From the NCBI RefSeq assembly GCF_018873765.1, contig NC_057924.1, positions 11,929,001 to 11,993,000 on the forward strand: a stretch of DNA of 64,000 nt, in the 5' to 3' direction. The notes below the pieces were generated by a model, which was not told the DNA's origin, made no database searches, and saw nothing but the letters and a program-made list of their open reading frames with translations. Origin of the DNA: Telopea speciosissima. Taxonomy: Eukaryota; Streptophyta; Magnoliopsida; Proteales; Proteaceae. Both the position numbers and the translations under genes were made by a program. This document shows, piece after piece, positions 1 through 10,862 of this stretch; positions within the stretch are counted from its first letter, which is position 1, and the number at the start of each line of letters is the position of its first letter.

Positions 1-733
1 ATCCTATGTTGTCTCCCCTTTTTAGGTGAACATTCTGAGGGATAAAAATTTTGCTGCTACACTTGTCCTGCTAAAGGCCTTTATGTTGCTGCTACACCTA
101 ATTTCGTCGCCGAGTATTCTTGATCTGTCCTTTAAGAACCTAAGCAGATCTTAACCCATAGTGTCGACTTGAAGTGATGGTCTGTAAATTGTATACCTTT
201 AGTAACCATCTATTATTTTTGCTTCTTTTTTTTACCATTTTATTGTGCCTTCTGTTTTGTTAATATTCATTAGGAATCAATTGAAGGAGTAGATTTTTTT
301 TCCTGCGCCCATTATTTTTTTCATGCTCATTGTGTTTTTTCTATTTCTCTGGTTCCAATTTTTCTTATTAAATATTTGCTTTATATTTTGGTAATACATT
401 TGAATATTGTTGTACCTTATAACACCTTTAAACATGCTTGTCTTTCAAAGTTGATAGATATGGTTAATGAATTCAGATCAGATTCTAGGCCATTTATGTT
501 TTCATAAAATGGTCCCCATTCCTAAGACAAGTCAGTTTGTGGTCCTCAATATTTGATCCTTTGCTCACTCCTGTACCTTACCTCCACCAACTGGAAAACG
601 AAGACAGAGGAGAAGCGTCACATTGTTTCTTTAATGTTTTATGGTCTCTTTCGTAGCATGTCACTGTAGAGCCATCCATATGAAGGAATGCACTTTTAAT
701 GTGTTTCTAAGCACCTTTCTTAAAAACTACCAA

Positions 734-768
<35 letters not shown>

Positions 769-1108
769 GACCCCCTGGGATGACTGTCGAACCAGATGGG
801 CCTAAGAAGGGGATGTGGGTAAGAACCATAGAGGACAATTAAGAGATACATGAAGAGAAAAACAACATTGAAATTTTCAGCATGAAGAGAAAGACAAACC
901 CTAGATCTTTATTTAAAGCAATTACTATAGTCTACTACATTATTAACGATAGTGCACCTAACATAACAACTCATGCAGAAACTTTGACTTCCTAAGAAGC
1001 TTCTTATTTTAGCCAAAATGCTGCACCTACATTACATGCATTTTATTTCCCTAAATTAGAATATAGAAAGATTGCAAGTGACAATTAAACTAGTGAAGAG
1101 GAGGGAAC
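1..1108. other. Intergenic, no gene seen
   Basis: AT-rich sequence with no coherent reading frame or recognised element. It holds a CT dinucleotide microsatellite at about 737-767. The last few hundred bases lie downstream of the minus-strand cell-wall protein gene and probably include its 3' UTR, but no clear polyadenylation signal was fixed. Confidence 0.6.
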
Positions 1109-1546
1109 TCATGGGCGAGCTGTTTGAGGAGTAGGAACTGCACCGCCTCCACTGGGAACCTCTACACTTGGGTTGGGAACAAAGGTGTCATCACCACCTG
1201 GGACGTAACTGGGACTCCCTCCCCCAGTGCTCCCAGTGCCGCTATTTCCACCCCCACCAATGTTGCCTGTTCCTCCGCCTATATCTCCAGTCCCACCAGT
1301 GTTGCCCATTCCTCCTGAATAGGGTGGGTAGAATGGAAAACCAGCTAGGGCAGGTACTTGCACTCTTCCTAAACCCGGAATGAGCACATTTCCATCGTCG
1401 CCGATGAACAACTCAGGCTGTTTCTTGTCTGTTACATTGGCCTTGGTTGGAATCTCACGCCCTGCGACTGCTACTTGAGTCACTGCAATTAAGATGGTGA
1501 AGATGAGAAATATAGGAAGGAGAGAAAAAAGTGAGTAGTTTGCCAT
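1109..1546 (-). CDS. Putative secreted glycine-rich cell-wall protein
   Basis: Uninterrupted 145-codon single-exon frame on the minus strand. Residues 1 to about 29 form a strong hydrophobic signal peptide ending in AVAG, so the product should enter the secretory pathway and reach the apoplast or wall. The mature part starts REIPTK, carries a conserved-looking segment LFIGDDGNVLIPGLGRV at about residues 46-62, then Phe/Pro/Tyr-rich sequence, a Gly/Thr/Ser-rich stretch with repeated GNTGG/GNIGG-like units (about 79-110), and a Pro/Ser-rich tail. This architecture (signal peptide, GREIP-like start, VLIPGxGRV, Gly-rich tail) matches the small 'putative cell wall protein' family of plants as I recall it; the biochemical role of that family is not established. 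No catalytic motif is present. The start is the first Met and directly precedes the signal peptide. Homology recognition is from memory and needs a search. Confidence 0.8.
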   Translation of the reverse strand: MANYSLFSLLPIFLIFTILIAVTQVAVAGREIPTKANVTDKKQPELFIGDDGNVLIPGLGRVQVPALAGFPFYPPYSGGMGNTGGTGDIGGGTGNIGGGGNSGTGSTGGGSPSYVPGGDDTFVPNPSVEVPSGGGAVPTPQTARP

Positions 1547-2989
1547 TTCTATAGCCTATAAAAAGCTGGACTCTTCACTCTGGATAGAAGAAGAAAGAGA
1601 GCAAATGGGTATCTTGGACGATGAGACAAATGGTGTACGCTCCATGGCTTCTTATACTATGAAGATTTGGCGAGTTGGGTGATTTTCTGGCGGTGAGTTA
1701 AGATACCATTGCTCCTGGAGGGACACCCATACAAAGACTACAATACTAGAATGTCAGGACGAAAACATACAGAAAACAAAATTCTCTCTACAGTAGAGTG
1801 TTTGGTCAAATGTCATCTCAACTATCCCAGTGGGTGAGCACTAGTAAATGTTTCATAAACAGGGTGGACCGATGGGAGGATGTGGAGACCAATGTAGAAG
1901 TAAATGCCCATTCAAGAATCAGTGGGAGTGTGGGACTACCCGGTAACCTCCTCACCTCTTATATTTGAAGGCAGTTTACCTTCCCTTCACCCATGGTGAA
2001 GGTTCTTGGGTCTGTAATTATGTTTCCGTCTGCCTTCTTCAGTTCTTTGTTTCAGAATTTTCGATTCATATTCTATTTTCCCCTACTGAGCTCGACAAAA
2101 CGTGAGGAGGAGATTGGTGTTGGAGTTTCTCACTTTACCCTTCTCTGCCACCGGCTATGGAGGCTATTTAATATAGCCAAGACGAGGAACCAAATTGCTT
2201 ATGGCAGGGCACACGTGTACAGATGGAGGTTCACGGTAAGGCTCAGTGGGCGACAGCACTGACATCTGTGCGGTGAGCAGCATGTTCTCATTGACGTTTC
2301 GTGAGTGAATAACTGCTACCCTACAGATTTTATGAACTTAGCCACTTGGGAGTTGGGAGTTGTAGATCAATTTGGTTTAGTTCATTCCAAACGGAAAAAT
2401 CTGTTTTAAGGGAATTGGAAATCAATCCCTGAACTTGAAGGGCTAAACTATACTGTGATTACCTGTTGAGGAAATGAAAGTGAAGATCCTTTAGATGGTC
2501 GTCCAAACTTAATTGGTCATTTGTTTGTCCAGTTTATACATTATGAATCAATGAACCAACTTTGACATGAGAGGGCATCAATCAGAAATGATCGTTTTTG
2601 TCATTCTATCTACTTCTCTTCATTGCATTGGATCTGAAAATCTTTCCCACATAGTCTATTTTAGCTAGTGGTTTTTTCTGTAATCAGTGGCAACGACTCC
2701 CAAGTGGTGAATTTGTGGCCTGTCGGTGTGTTATGCCAGTCTTGTGGCACAGAATTTTGGGAGTTCTTGGGATCAGTATACCCCCTTGGCTTGAATTCCC
2801 TTCTTTCTTGTGTGAGGTAGCAGGAGGTAGTTGGACTTATGGTAAAAAAAAAGAGGAAATTTCTAGTGTTTTTTCTGATCAAATTAAAGTTTTTTGGCAT
2901 TTCAAGGCACTTTAATCTTACACAAAAGGCCTATGTGCCTACTATAATTGCAGGTAAATGAAAAGACCAAAACACCATCAAAATTATTA
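1547..2989. other. Upstream and intergenic region
   Basis: Contains the 5' leader and presumptive promoter of the minus-strand cell-wall gene. A TATA-like TATAAGAAG on the minus strand lies near 1645-1660, about 100 bases upstream of the start codon; this is weak evidence. The frames at 1993-2262 and 2661-2915 have no recognisable domain. Nothing else identified. Confidence 0.5.
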
Positions 2990-2997
2990 TTACAATC

Positions 2998-3543
2998 TAG
3001 GGCTGCAACAGGGTCGGGTTGGGCCGGGCTTTATAAAACCCTAGCCCAACCCTAAGTCCCCTTAGCTAGGCTCAGGCCCGACCTGACCCTGACTTAGGGC
3101 CAGAAAAATCCAACCTTGACCCGCTCTCAGGGTCGGGCCGGGCTGACCCTGATTGGCCTTGATCATGGGGAAGGGGAAAGAAATGCATGGGCTGGAATGG
3201 GTTGGGAAGAATATTATCAATTTTACATAAAATAACACTATAATAAAAATTATTATATCACTTATTGTCTTCATATATAATATATTATATAAAAAAATGT
3301 GGGTGACATTTAAAGTTTATAATGTATATATTATATCAAAATATATTTTATAGTATAACTTAAATCAGGGTTGGGCTGGGTCGGGCCTAGCTTAGCCTGA
3401 GACCTCAACCCTAATCCGACCTAACCCTGACTCAAGGTTAGAAATTTTCAGCCCTGACACGCCTTCAGGGCCAAATATCTCAACCCAGGTCCTGTTTGGG
3501 TTCAAGGTGGGTTCGGGCCGACAGGGCCAAACTTGCACCCCTA
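2998..3543. mobile_element. Non-autonomous hAT element, TSD TTACAATC
   Basis: A 546-bp element bounded by an exact 8-bp target-site duplication TTACAATC (2990-2997 and 3544-3551). Ends are TAGGGCTGCAA at the left and the reverse complement of TAGGGGTGCAA at the right. About 200 bases next to each end are rich in GGGTCGGG/GGGTCAGG-type repeats, while the centre (about 3220-3365) is AT-rich with no coding capacity. An 8-bp TSD plus short terminal inverted repeats and subterminal arrays is characteristic of hAT transposons. Same family as 7880-9045 and 20396-20959. Confidence 0.88.
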
Positions 3544-3585
3544 TTACAATCCTAATTTTACCCACAAAAAGCCAAACCGGTCAAG

Positions 3586-3611
3586 TTTTTTTTTTTTTTT
3601 TTTTTTTTTTT
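3586..3611 (-). repeat. Poly(T) tract
   Basis: A run of about 26 T just downstream of the hAT element; possibly the poly(A) tail of a minus-strand retroelement, but no flanking duplication was found. Confidence 0.5.
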
Positions 3612-3646
3612 AAATGGGAAAAAGATTGTATTATTAAACCAAAGAG

Positions 3647-3671
3647 GGTCTTTTTTTTTTTTTGGTAATAC
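3647..3671 (-). mobile_element. Extremely truncated LINE tail (25 bp)
   Basis: A 25-bp insertion flanked by an exact 12-bp duplication TAAACCAAAGAG (3635-3646 and 3672-3683). On the minus strand it reads GTATTACC followed by a poly(A) run, resembling the ends (CTACC plus A) of the larger LINE copies at 9046-9095 and 39862-39932. Interpreted as a target-primed reverse-transcription event that copied only the tail. Confidence 0.6.
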
Positions 3672-3683
3672 TAAACCAAAGAG

Positions 3684-4319
3684 TTTACAGAGATATGACA
3701 TGGGTAGGGTTCCACATAGTTACAACACTTAAAATCTACACTAGTAAAGTTATTAGTTGCATCCGCAAGTTCAAAATAGTTATTAATTAGATTCCAAGGT
3801 ATGCGAATAAAAGTTGTTGGATGAAGGAGTTCATAAAGCTCTCTATTGAAACACCAAACTTGTTTGATCCTAATGTTTGTCTTCGAAGCATATTTCCGGC
3901 CTTATAGCAGCCCAAAAAACTTAACTTCCTTTTCATCCGTTGTTGATAAGCTACTTGCATCTTTTAAAACATCTTAACCAGCTAGCAAAATGTTAAAAAT
4001 CCAACTTGTTATTCTAAGTTCTGATTCATATATGCCTGCGCAGATTAAACCAACAAATAGCATTTTAGGATTAGCAGCTAGTGAAGCGATATTTGGGGTG
4101 CGTGTGCATTATGGTGATGTCGGTGCAAATAATGATTTGGAAGGGGGGGGGGGGGACTGTTCATATCCGTCAAGTTCATGGGGGATTTGATTTTAACTTC
4201 AAAGGGCACCCCATCCCATGCTCCCATTGGTTTGGCATGGGGATTTCATTACATGTCGGCGGCTTATAGATCCCATTCTTGATGAAAAATTACATTGAAA
4301 GCAAACTTGTTTGGGAAAC

Positions 4320-4357
<38 letters not shown>

Positions 4358-4521
4358 GAAAAATAGTTCTATTTGGTTGAATTATAAGAAACCCATCCAC
4401 TTATATATACATCAGAAGCAACTCCCTAATAATACTTGGATTATACTCAGAATTATACAAACCTATACACCAAAATCTCTCTTTCTCTCTTTCTCTCTCA
4501 AAAAAAAAAAATTTTTTTTTT
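3684..4521. other. Intergenic, no gene seen
   Basis: No recognisable gene. Contains a G homopolymer at 4143-4155 and a GA microsatellite at about 4323-4353. The part nearest 4521 is likely the 3' flank of the minus-strand ORF at 4522-4923. Confidence 0.5.
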
Positions 4522-4923
4522 TCAAGATTCACAGGCCATGGACATGTTAGAGAGACGACTAGGCGTGGGACGGAAATTCAACCAACGATGACTGATGAAG
4601 CGACGAACAGGTGGTGCCAATGCCCTCTTCAGGATCTCTCGATCAGAAGGGTACCTTCTCATCGCTTGCCGCAGGCCAGTATATGAAACTAGCATGTTAT
4701 TACTACGATGATGGCTGCTACGGTGGAACGAAGACCCAATTCGCATGAACATGGAAGGCGATGAGCAAGCGCCAGACTGAGCTCCCTTTGGAGTTGATGA
4801 TGCTGCAGGTGAATTCTCTTTCTGACCTGAACCCATGTCTCTGTTTTGTCTAGAACTTGATGTATCAGCTGGAATTTGACGTCTATCGCTTGTGGGAGTT
4901 CGTGGGATTCTACTAATTTGCAT
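4522..4923 (-). CDS. Unrecognised basic Ser/Arg-rich small protein
   Basis: A 133-codon open frame on the minus strand, not recognised. It begins MQISRIPRTPTSDRR and is rich in Ser, Arg and Pro. Residues 1-60 look disordered; residues about 60-133 are more structured-looking, with HRSSHHRSNN, an YTGLRQAMRRYPSDREILKRAL segment and RRFISHRWLNFRP near the C-terminus. There is no signal peptide or membrane segment. The overall charge is strongly positive. It is bracketed by noncoding DNA and lacks repeats, so it is not an obvious transposon fragment. A GA microsatellite follows it and the 5' side is A/T-rich. It could be a lineage-specific small gene, one exon of a larger gene, or a chance frame; the balanced composition makes me favour coding, moderately. 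Confidence 0.45.
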   Translation of the reverse strand: MQISRIPRTPTSDRRQIPADTSSSRQNRDMGSGQKENSPAASSTPKGAQSGACSSPSMFMRIGSSFHRSSHHRSNNMLVSYTGLRQAMRRYPSDREILKRALAPPVRRFISHRWLNFRPTPSRLSNMSMACES

Positions 4924-6938
4924 TCTCTGAAGCTAAGAAATGAGATAAGTTCTTCCACAGAACTGGGAGCTCTTTCTCGTCTTATGCTTTCTTTGGCAAT
5001 TCTTTCTTCTCCTTAAGAATGAATATATTGGGATTGCCACAATTACAGAAACAGAGACGCGGTTTCCTTCCCCTGTGGGTTTCTACCAAAGTTTCAAATT
5101 GGAAAGTTATTCGAAGACTTTGACTTGTTCCATTTGCAAAGACTACAAGATGTCGGCTTTTTTTATCAATACCAGTCGTGACTCTTGCGAGTTGGAAGTA
5201 CTTGGAATTTAAGATAACTTCAATGGTTTGAACTTTGAACTTGGAACAGGGGTTATGCTGATTAAAAAAAAAGGAATATTCCTATAGAGAATACCGAAGA
5301 GATCATGGTTTGATGAATCAGTATCGGATCGATTTATTCATATCGATAGCAGTAGAGACTGATATAAATTCTTGGTTGATCTTGTATTGATAGATCAATA
5401 GGGCAAGGGTAAAATCATAAACAATCAAAAATTTTTTTTTTTTGAACAAAACAAGTCCAATCCAACCTGATACAGACCAATTTGGATCAATATCAGATCA
5501 TGGATACGGATATCGATTACTAAAACCCTGGAAGAGATTGGAGGGGAACTATTTAATAATTGAGAATTCTAATTCTACGAAATTACTATATGTGGATTTA
5601 CGCAACCAAAAACACCCTTAAGACTTAGAAATAGAATTTAAATTTTTTTGAAAAGTGGAGTGGAGCCCACTAGTCCGGAGTGCATCGTTTAGTCTTCCGT
5701 CTCAAAAAAAAGTCTCTCTTTTTGGGTGTGCAGTGGTTAACACGATTTACACACAGATGGTGGTAGAAAGTTTTCCTTCTCCGAAGGATGAAGGAAAGCT
5801 AGGAATTATTTTTCCTATATTACCCATGTCTTCGCATTGAATTTTCAAGCAAATACCTTTATAAATATTTTTTTCTCTCAATGCATAGATTGAGATTTGA
5901 GAAAGAAAGAAAGAAAAAAAATCCGAAGCCCCAAGTTTAAGAGCACTCATATATGTTCTACAATCTCAACCAGTCACCCTCACCAATTTAATTTGCGAAA
6001 GATCGAATGGATTTTACACCTAAATAACCCTAGTTCAAGTGTTACTTAATGATGAGATTTTTTGGACGATTGTAACATTTTTTTTAAATAGTGGGATATT
6101 CCCATATCTTCTCCTCCTCCTCTATCAAACTCGGAGAATCAAACCCACAACCATTTGGAATTAATAATATATTAGAGCAACAAATTGAAAAGGTCATAAA
6201 AAAAAAAAGAAAAAAAGGTCATACACGCATAATAAACAAATTTACGTGATTCACCCAAAATAGACTACATCCATGATTGAGAGATTACAAGAACTTCCGC
6301 TATTTTGATAAAAAAATAACAAAATCGTCACTCACATCCATATGAGATAACCCTATAGCACCGTTAATATTGAAGAAAAATCACTAATACTAGAATTAAG
6401 TTGACTTTTACTTGTCAAAATTTTCTTTTTTTGGCATCCAAGCGTAGCTTTAATGTAATTCAACAGAACCAACAGCTAAGGAGAATAGTCACTCATCCAC
6501 CACAACCACCTAAGGCAGCTCCAGAGATGTTCACAATGAAGTAAGGGTTAGACTCCTCAAAATTTAAGACAAAAATGCTTTGGAGCAATATGATTTTTTT
6601 TTTTGGATAGAAGAGCAATAGACTTAACTGAACTTCTTTGAAGTTTGGAATCTGTACTCTTTTCCCTCGTCAACGGTCACACACACTCACACCATGTCAT
6701 TATTTGGAGGTAGAAATTGGTACTTTTACATTTTATGGTATGAGGCGGCTCAAAATTTCAAACTTCTCTAGATAATAGATATTAGTCTCTTAAAGGCATT
6801 TTAGGTAATTATCCAATTTCCCTCCACTGCTTACTTTTCTTATGATCTGCAGTTGACTTGGAAAAAGTAATTAGACCCCTTCTCTATTAAGACTATAAAA
6901 ATCCTTCGAAGATTTTCCCCATCTTTTGTCACAAGTAT
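4924..6938. other. Intergenic, repeat-derived, no gene seen
   Basis: No supported gene. The stretch about 5290-5530 contains the motif cluster 'atcggatcg/gatatcgatta' that recurs near 10490-10800, 39590-39780 and 42850-43100, so it is probably a decayed dispersed repeat. At 6188-6223 an A-rich tract is flanked by two copies of AAAAGGTCATA, possibly another poly(A)-only insertion. Confidence 0.45.
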
Positions 6939-6951
6939 CTCCATCATTAAC

Positions 6952-7108
6952 CAACAGCTCCCTAGTGTAGTTAGTGAGCTGTGGTGCGTTTCATGCCCAT
7001 GCTCATCAGGTCTCGAGTTCGAGTCTCCTGGCTGGTATCTTTCCCCCTCCCTATTCACCCACCTTTCCCTCTCCCTATTCACCCACCTTTCCCTATGGAA
7101 AAAAAAAA
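6952..7108 (+). mobile_element. tRNA-type SINE with 13-bp TSD
   Basis: A 157-bp insertion ending in an A run (about 7099-7108) and flanked by an exact 13-bp duplication CTCCATCATTAAC (6939-6951 and 7109-7121). The body contains a good RNA polymerase III B box (GAGTTCGAGTCTCC at about 7016-7029) and a weaker A-box-like TAGTGTAGTTAG near 6964. The 3' half has a tandem duplication of a C/T-rich unit (CTCCCTATTCACCCACCTTT). Length, internal promoter, A tail and TSD fit a plant SINE. No coding capacity. Confidence 0.82.
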
Positions 7109-7299
7109 CTCCATCATTAACGGTGTTTCCGCCGCAATTTGGTGCCACCGGTAGGCTACACAGAGTCCAATCATTCAAAGGTGCAACCATTGAAGACTAT
7201 TACCCAACCCGCAGTACCTAGAGAGCTAGAAATGAATCCCTCTTTGAGAACAAAACCATCCATCCTATGGATATCTGCAAGAAAGCTTCTTTGGCCGTT

Positions 7300-7844
7300 G
7301 AGGAATTCTGGACACGAACTTCCCCTCCAAGTGCTCAAAACTTCCCCTCCAAGTGCTCCCCCACACCTGGAAGTAATGCTGCTCCTCTAGTTCTGAAGTG
7401 GTCTCCCTCACCTCGTGGCCTGTTAAGGTGAATTGTGACACGTCCTGGATTGAGAAGGACTCTCTTTCAGGTATTGGAGTTGTCATTAGAGGATTCCAAG
7501 GTGACATCCTGTTTGTTGCTTCTAACCCAACTTCCTTCACCACAGTGCTCCAAGGCGAAGCTCTAGCCATTAGATCTGAGATGATTTCCGCGCTTGGGCA
7601 CTGTCATGACTCCATCATTCTTGAATCCGATTGCAAGCAGATTATTGATCTTCTGATAGATCCCATCCGGGTGCCGTCTCTGAAGATTCTCTATATTATC
7701 TAGGATATCAACCAACTTCGCTCTAGTTTCATAGAGTGTAACTTTGTTTGTATTCCCAGATGTATTAACCAGGTTGTTGATAACCTGGCTCGAAAGCCAG
7801 TGTCACTAGAGTGTGTGACTACTTGGCCTAGCTCCACTCCATAG
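7300..7844 (+). pseudogene. LINE-type RNase H domain fragment
   Basis: The frame starting at 7398 encodes the C-terminal ribonuclease H-like domain common to plant L1-type LINE polyproteins. Visible features: PVKVNCDTSWIE (first catalytic Asp), GIGVVIRGFQGDILF, LQGEALAIRSEM (Glu), IILESDCKQIIDLL (second Asp) and, beyond a stop at 7701-7703, INQVVDNLARKP (final Asp). The reading ends at a stop at 7842-7844. Just upstream the related KWSPSPRG is in another frame, so there is at least one frameshift as well. The reverse transcriptase part is missing, as expected for a 5'-truncated LINE. Its 3' UTR is interrupted by the hAT element 7880-9045 and resumes at 9046-9095 with a poly(A) tail. Non-functional. 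Confidence 0.82.
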
Positions 7845-7879
7845 CTTGCCCAGCTTTGTGCCAGGGACACCATGAGTCC

Positions 7880-9045
7880 TAGGGGTGCAAGTTTGGCCCT
7901 GTTGGCCCGAACCCACCCTGACCCGCCCTGAGCCCGAACAGGGCCTGGCCTAAAGATTTCTAGCCCTGAGGGCAGGTTAGGGTCAGAATTGCCTAGCCCT
8001 GAGTCAGGGTCGGGTCGAGTCCGGGTTGAGGCCTCGGGCTCAGCCCGACCCTAATTTTGGCCCTGATTTTGACCTTGAACTTAGCCCTGAACTTCGCCCC
8101 TGGATTGACCCTGATCTTGGCCCTGATCTTGACCCTAATCTTGACCCTGATCTTGGCCCTGATCTTGACCCTGATCTTGACTCTGATCTTGGCCCTAATC
8201 TTTGCCCTGATCTTGACCCTGATCTAGACCCTGATTTTGAACCTGATTATGTATAATGATAATATGATATTATATTATATAAGAAATTATTAATGTTACA
8301 AATAACACCTAACAAGGGTTCATAAATTAGACTTTTAAATACATTATATATATTATATAATCTATAACTAGGATTGGAAAGGATTAATGTGTAAATTCAT
8401 TGAACAAATAAAAGGCTGAGAGAGTGAGTGACTGAGACGTATTAGAGGTCAGAGGGGGACACAAGAAAAAATTTGACCTCTTAAGTACAAATGCAAAGCA
8501 ACATCACAATGCAAAGCAAAAACTAAATTAATTAATTCATTATTTGATTGTTATAGTTATAGTTATAAAAGTATTAGCAGTTGGAGTTTGGTTTACTTTC
8601 ATTAAATTTGTTTTTCTATACCAGTTAACAGGTTATGCATTTTGTTATTTGATAATGAAAATTTTATAACTTTATATCATAAAATGAGAGAGTGCTACCT
8701 GCTTGTGTGAAAGCATGCGTGGTCATGGCTTATAGATATAGTCTGTTTGCACTCTATACAATGAAAGCATATAGTCTATCAGGGCAGGGTCAGGGCAGGG
8801 TTAGGGTCAGGGTCAGGGCCAGGGTCAGGGTCAAGGTCAGGGCCAGGGCCAGGGTCAGGGTCAATAGGCCAAGCCCAGCCCAATCAGGGCCAATCAGGGC
8901 GGGCTTGGGCTGGGCTTGGCCCGTCAGGGTCAGGGCTTTTAGGCCCTAAGTCAGGGTTAGGGCGGGTCTAGGCCGAGCTAAGGGGACTCAGGGTTGGGCT
9001 AGGGTTTTAAAAAGCCCAACCCAATCTGACCCTGTTGCAGCCCTA
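7880..9045. mobile_element. Non-autonomous hAT element, TSD ATGAGTCC
   Basis: A 1,166-bp element bounded by an exact 8-bp duplication ATGAGTCC (7872-7879 and 9046-9053). Ends are TAGGGGTGCAAG and the complement of TAGGGCTGCAAC, as in 2998-3543. Both ends are dense in GGGTCAGGG-type subterminal repeats. About 8090-8245 is an array of roughly 12-bp units (CCCTGATCTTGA), which generates an artefactual Asp/Pro/Leu-repeat reading frame; about 8780-8870 is a (CAGGGT)-type array. The middle is AT-rich. No transposase. It is inserted in the 3' UTR of the LINE remnant that precedes it. Confidence 0.9.
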
Positions 9046-9095
9046 ATGAGTCCTTTACACTCTATTCAATAAATTTATTTCTACCAAAAAAAAAA
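9046..9095 (+). mobile_element. LINE 3' end and poly(A), displaced by hAT insertion
   Basis: Resumption of the LINE 3' UTR after the hAT insertion; it ends TTTCTACC plus about ten A. The same terminal form (CTTTCTACC plus A) is seen on the minus strand in the LINE at 39862-39932. Confidence 0.7.
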
Positions 9096-10862
9096 GAAGT
9101 AGTTGAGTAGTAGTGCTCCTACAATTAGCCCAACTACAACAGAGTACCACTCGAATATGACAAGTGTAAGGGGGACTTGATTCTCTCATACCAGTGTAGG
9201 GGTTAGGAGTTGATGCCGGTGAAAACTATAGAATGTCCTTGCCCGTCTGATGCATGGATTTGCAACCAAAAAGATGGACACAAGAGGGGATCGGAGAGGA
9301 TTTCTGGAAATCCTTTGATGCCAAAATCAGTTCTCAAAGCAACCAATCAAAGGTGTAAGAGTAACGGAGAGTGAGGGAGTTCAAAGTTGGAAGTTTGGAA
9401 TCAGGATTAGCGTCAAGATCGTCATCTTTTTACCTAGGGTCCCTCCCTCTATTTAGAGGGATCAAAAGAGTGATCTGACCTGGCATAGCAGTGGAGTGTT
9501 TGAGCCTTTCGAGGGGGTCCAGTCATATCAGCATTAAATGCCGCCATATCTTTGTCGTATTTTGGCTCCCTTTGCATAGAGATGGGACATATACGAGACG
9601 TGAAGGGGATAGATTCGCCTTTAACTTGGATCTTTATCCCTGCTAGTTCCTTGCCCAGTCCAGTTCCTTAGTGCCTCTAGCAAAGGGAGGCACAATAACC
9701 ACCCTACCCCTACCCGAACACTCTTCCTGGGTGGGGTCCACCCCGCCCCCCTTATTAGAGGCACTGAGGAATTGGGCCGGGCAGGGAACTGGAGGAGATA
9801 ATTTTCACTTAAACCCCCAGCATTTATGCGCGTGCTTGTCCCATCTCCTTTATAACAGATATAGGCCTATGCCAAACAGGGAGGTAGCCTCGTGGGCTCC
9901 AGAAATGATATCGTAATGGTATCAAGATTTACTTTTGACTTTGAAACATATCGGCCATCTATAGACTGGATTATTCTTAGTATATCAGGAGTGTCAGATT
10001 GGATGGATTTGGTTTGGTTTCATGTTAGAATGAATGAGTCTAAAACTAATCCAATAAGGGTGTAAAGGTTTCGGTTTCGTATCGGTTTCTCTTACCAATT
10101 TGCTATTGGTTTGGTTTCTTATCGGGTTATATCAGTTTGAGTTCGATTTGGATCAGATTTTCCAACAATTATTTGGTTTCTTATCAGTTTTGATGTGATC
10201 CGGTTTGGATCGGTATCATAAAATCCCAATCTAAAACAAATCCAAAAGGCTTCATTTCGGTTTGGCAGTCAATTTCGTCGATTCAGACTAGGGTTTGACA
10301 ACCCTAAAGGGTCTATGGAAGGCGTTGAGAACTTGAGATGAAGGTCTCAAAGAAGTGGATAGGACTATCCGAATATGGTGGGATTATTGAAAGGTGGGGG
10401 TGTAAATAAGGGTGAAAAGCTAAATGAGAATGGAGTACAGAAATGGGCTGCAGTCATAGTTTGAGTCTTTGAGGAATTGGATTAAGTGAATCGTTCGACA
10501 CGGACGACACATACCGGTCGATCTGTTCTGATATCGTATTAATATCCTATTGGTTATGCAGATGATCGGTACCCGATCCAATACCGTGCACTAAAATTGT
10601 GGTGAAACAAACAAAAAATCCAAAAATTAAGTTTAAAAAAAAAAAAAAAAGACTAATGAGAGCAAAATGATCGATATTGGTTTCTGTATCGATATCGACA
10701 GATATCAATAACAATACTAATAATATTTTTTTTTGTTTTGGAAAAAACAATATTAATAATACCAATGTCTAAAATTATGTGGATAACCTTTAAACCATAA
10801 CCCTATCCAGAGTCAAGACTGAGGTGTGAGGAAGCGGCAAGAGATACTCGCACAAAAGTTAT
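9096..10862. other. Intergenic, degenerate repeats
   Basis: No supported gene. The segment 10055-10306 starts TAAGGGTGTAAAGG and ends near the complement of TAGGGTTGTCAAAC, and has 'cggtttcg/tatcggttt' motifs, so it is probably a decayed hAT-type MITE; no matching TSD was found. About 10490-10800 is a further repeat related to 42850-43100. Confidence 0.45.

Noticed and set aside
8026..8256. Asp/Pro/Leu repeat protein frame
   Set aside because: It is the translation of a 12-bp tandem array in a hAT element; no independent coding evidence.
8760..9040. Possible interstitial telomere repeats
   Set aside because: The units are mostly AGGGTC rather than TTTAGGG, and they lie at the ends of elements with hAT-type TSDs, so they are subterminal transposon repeats.
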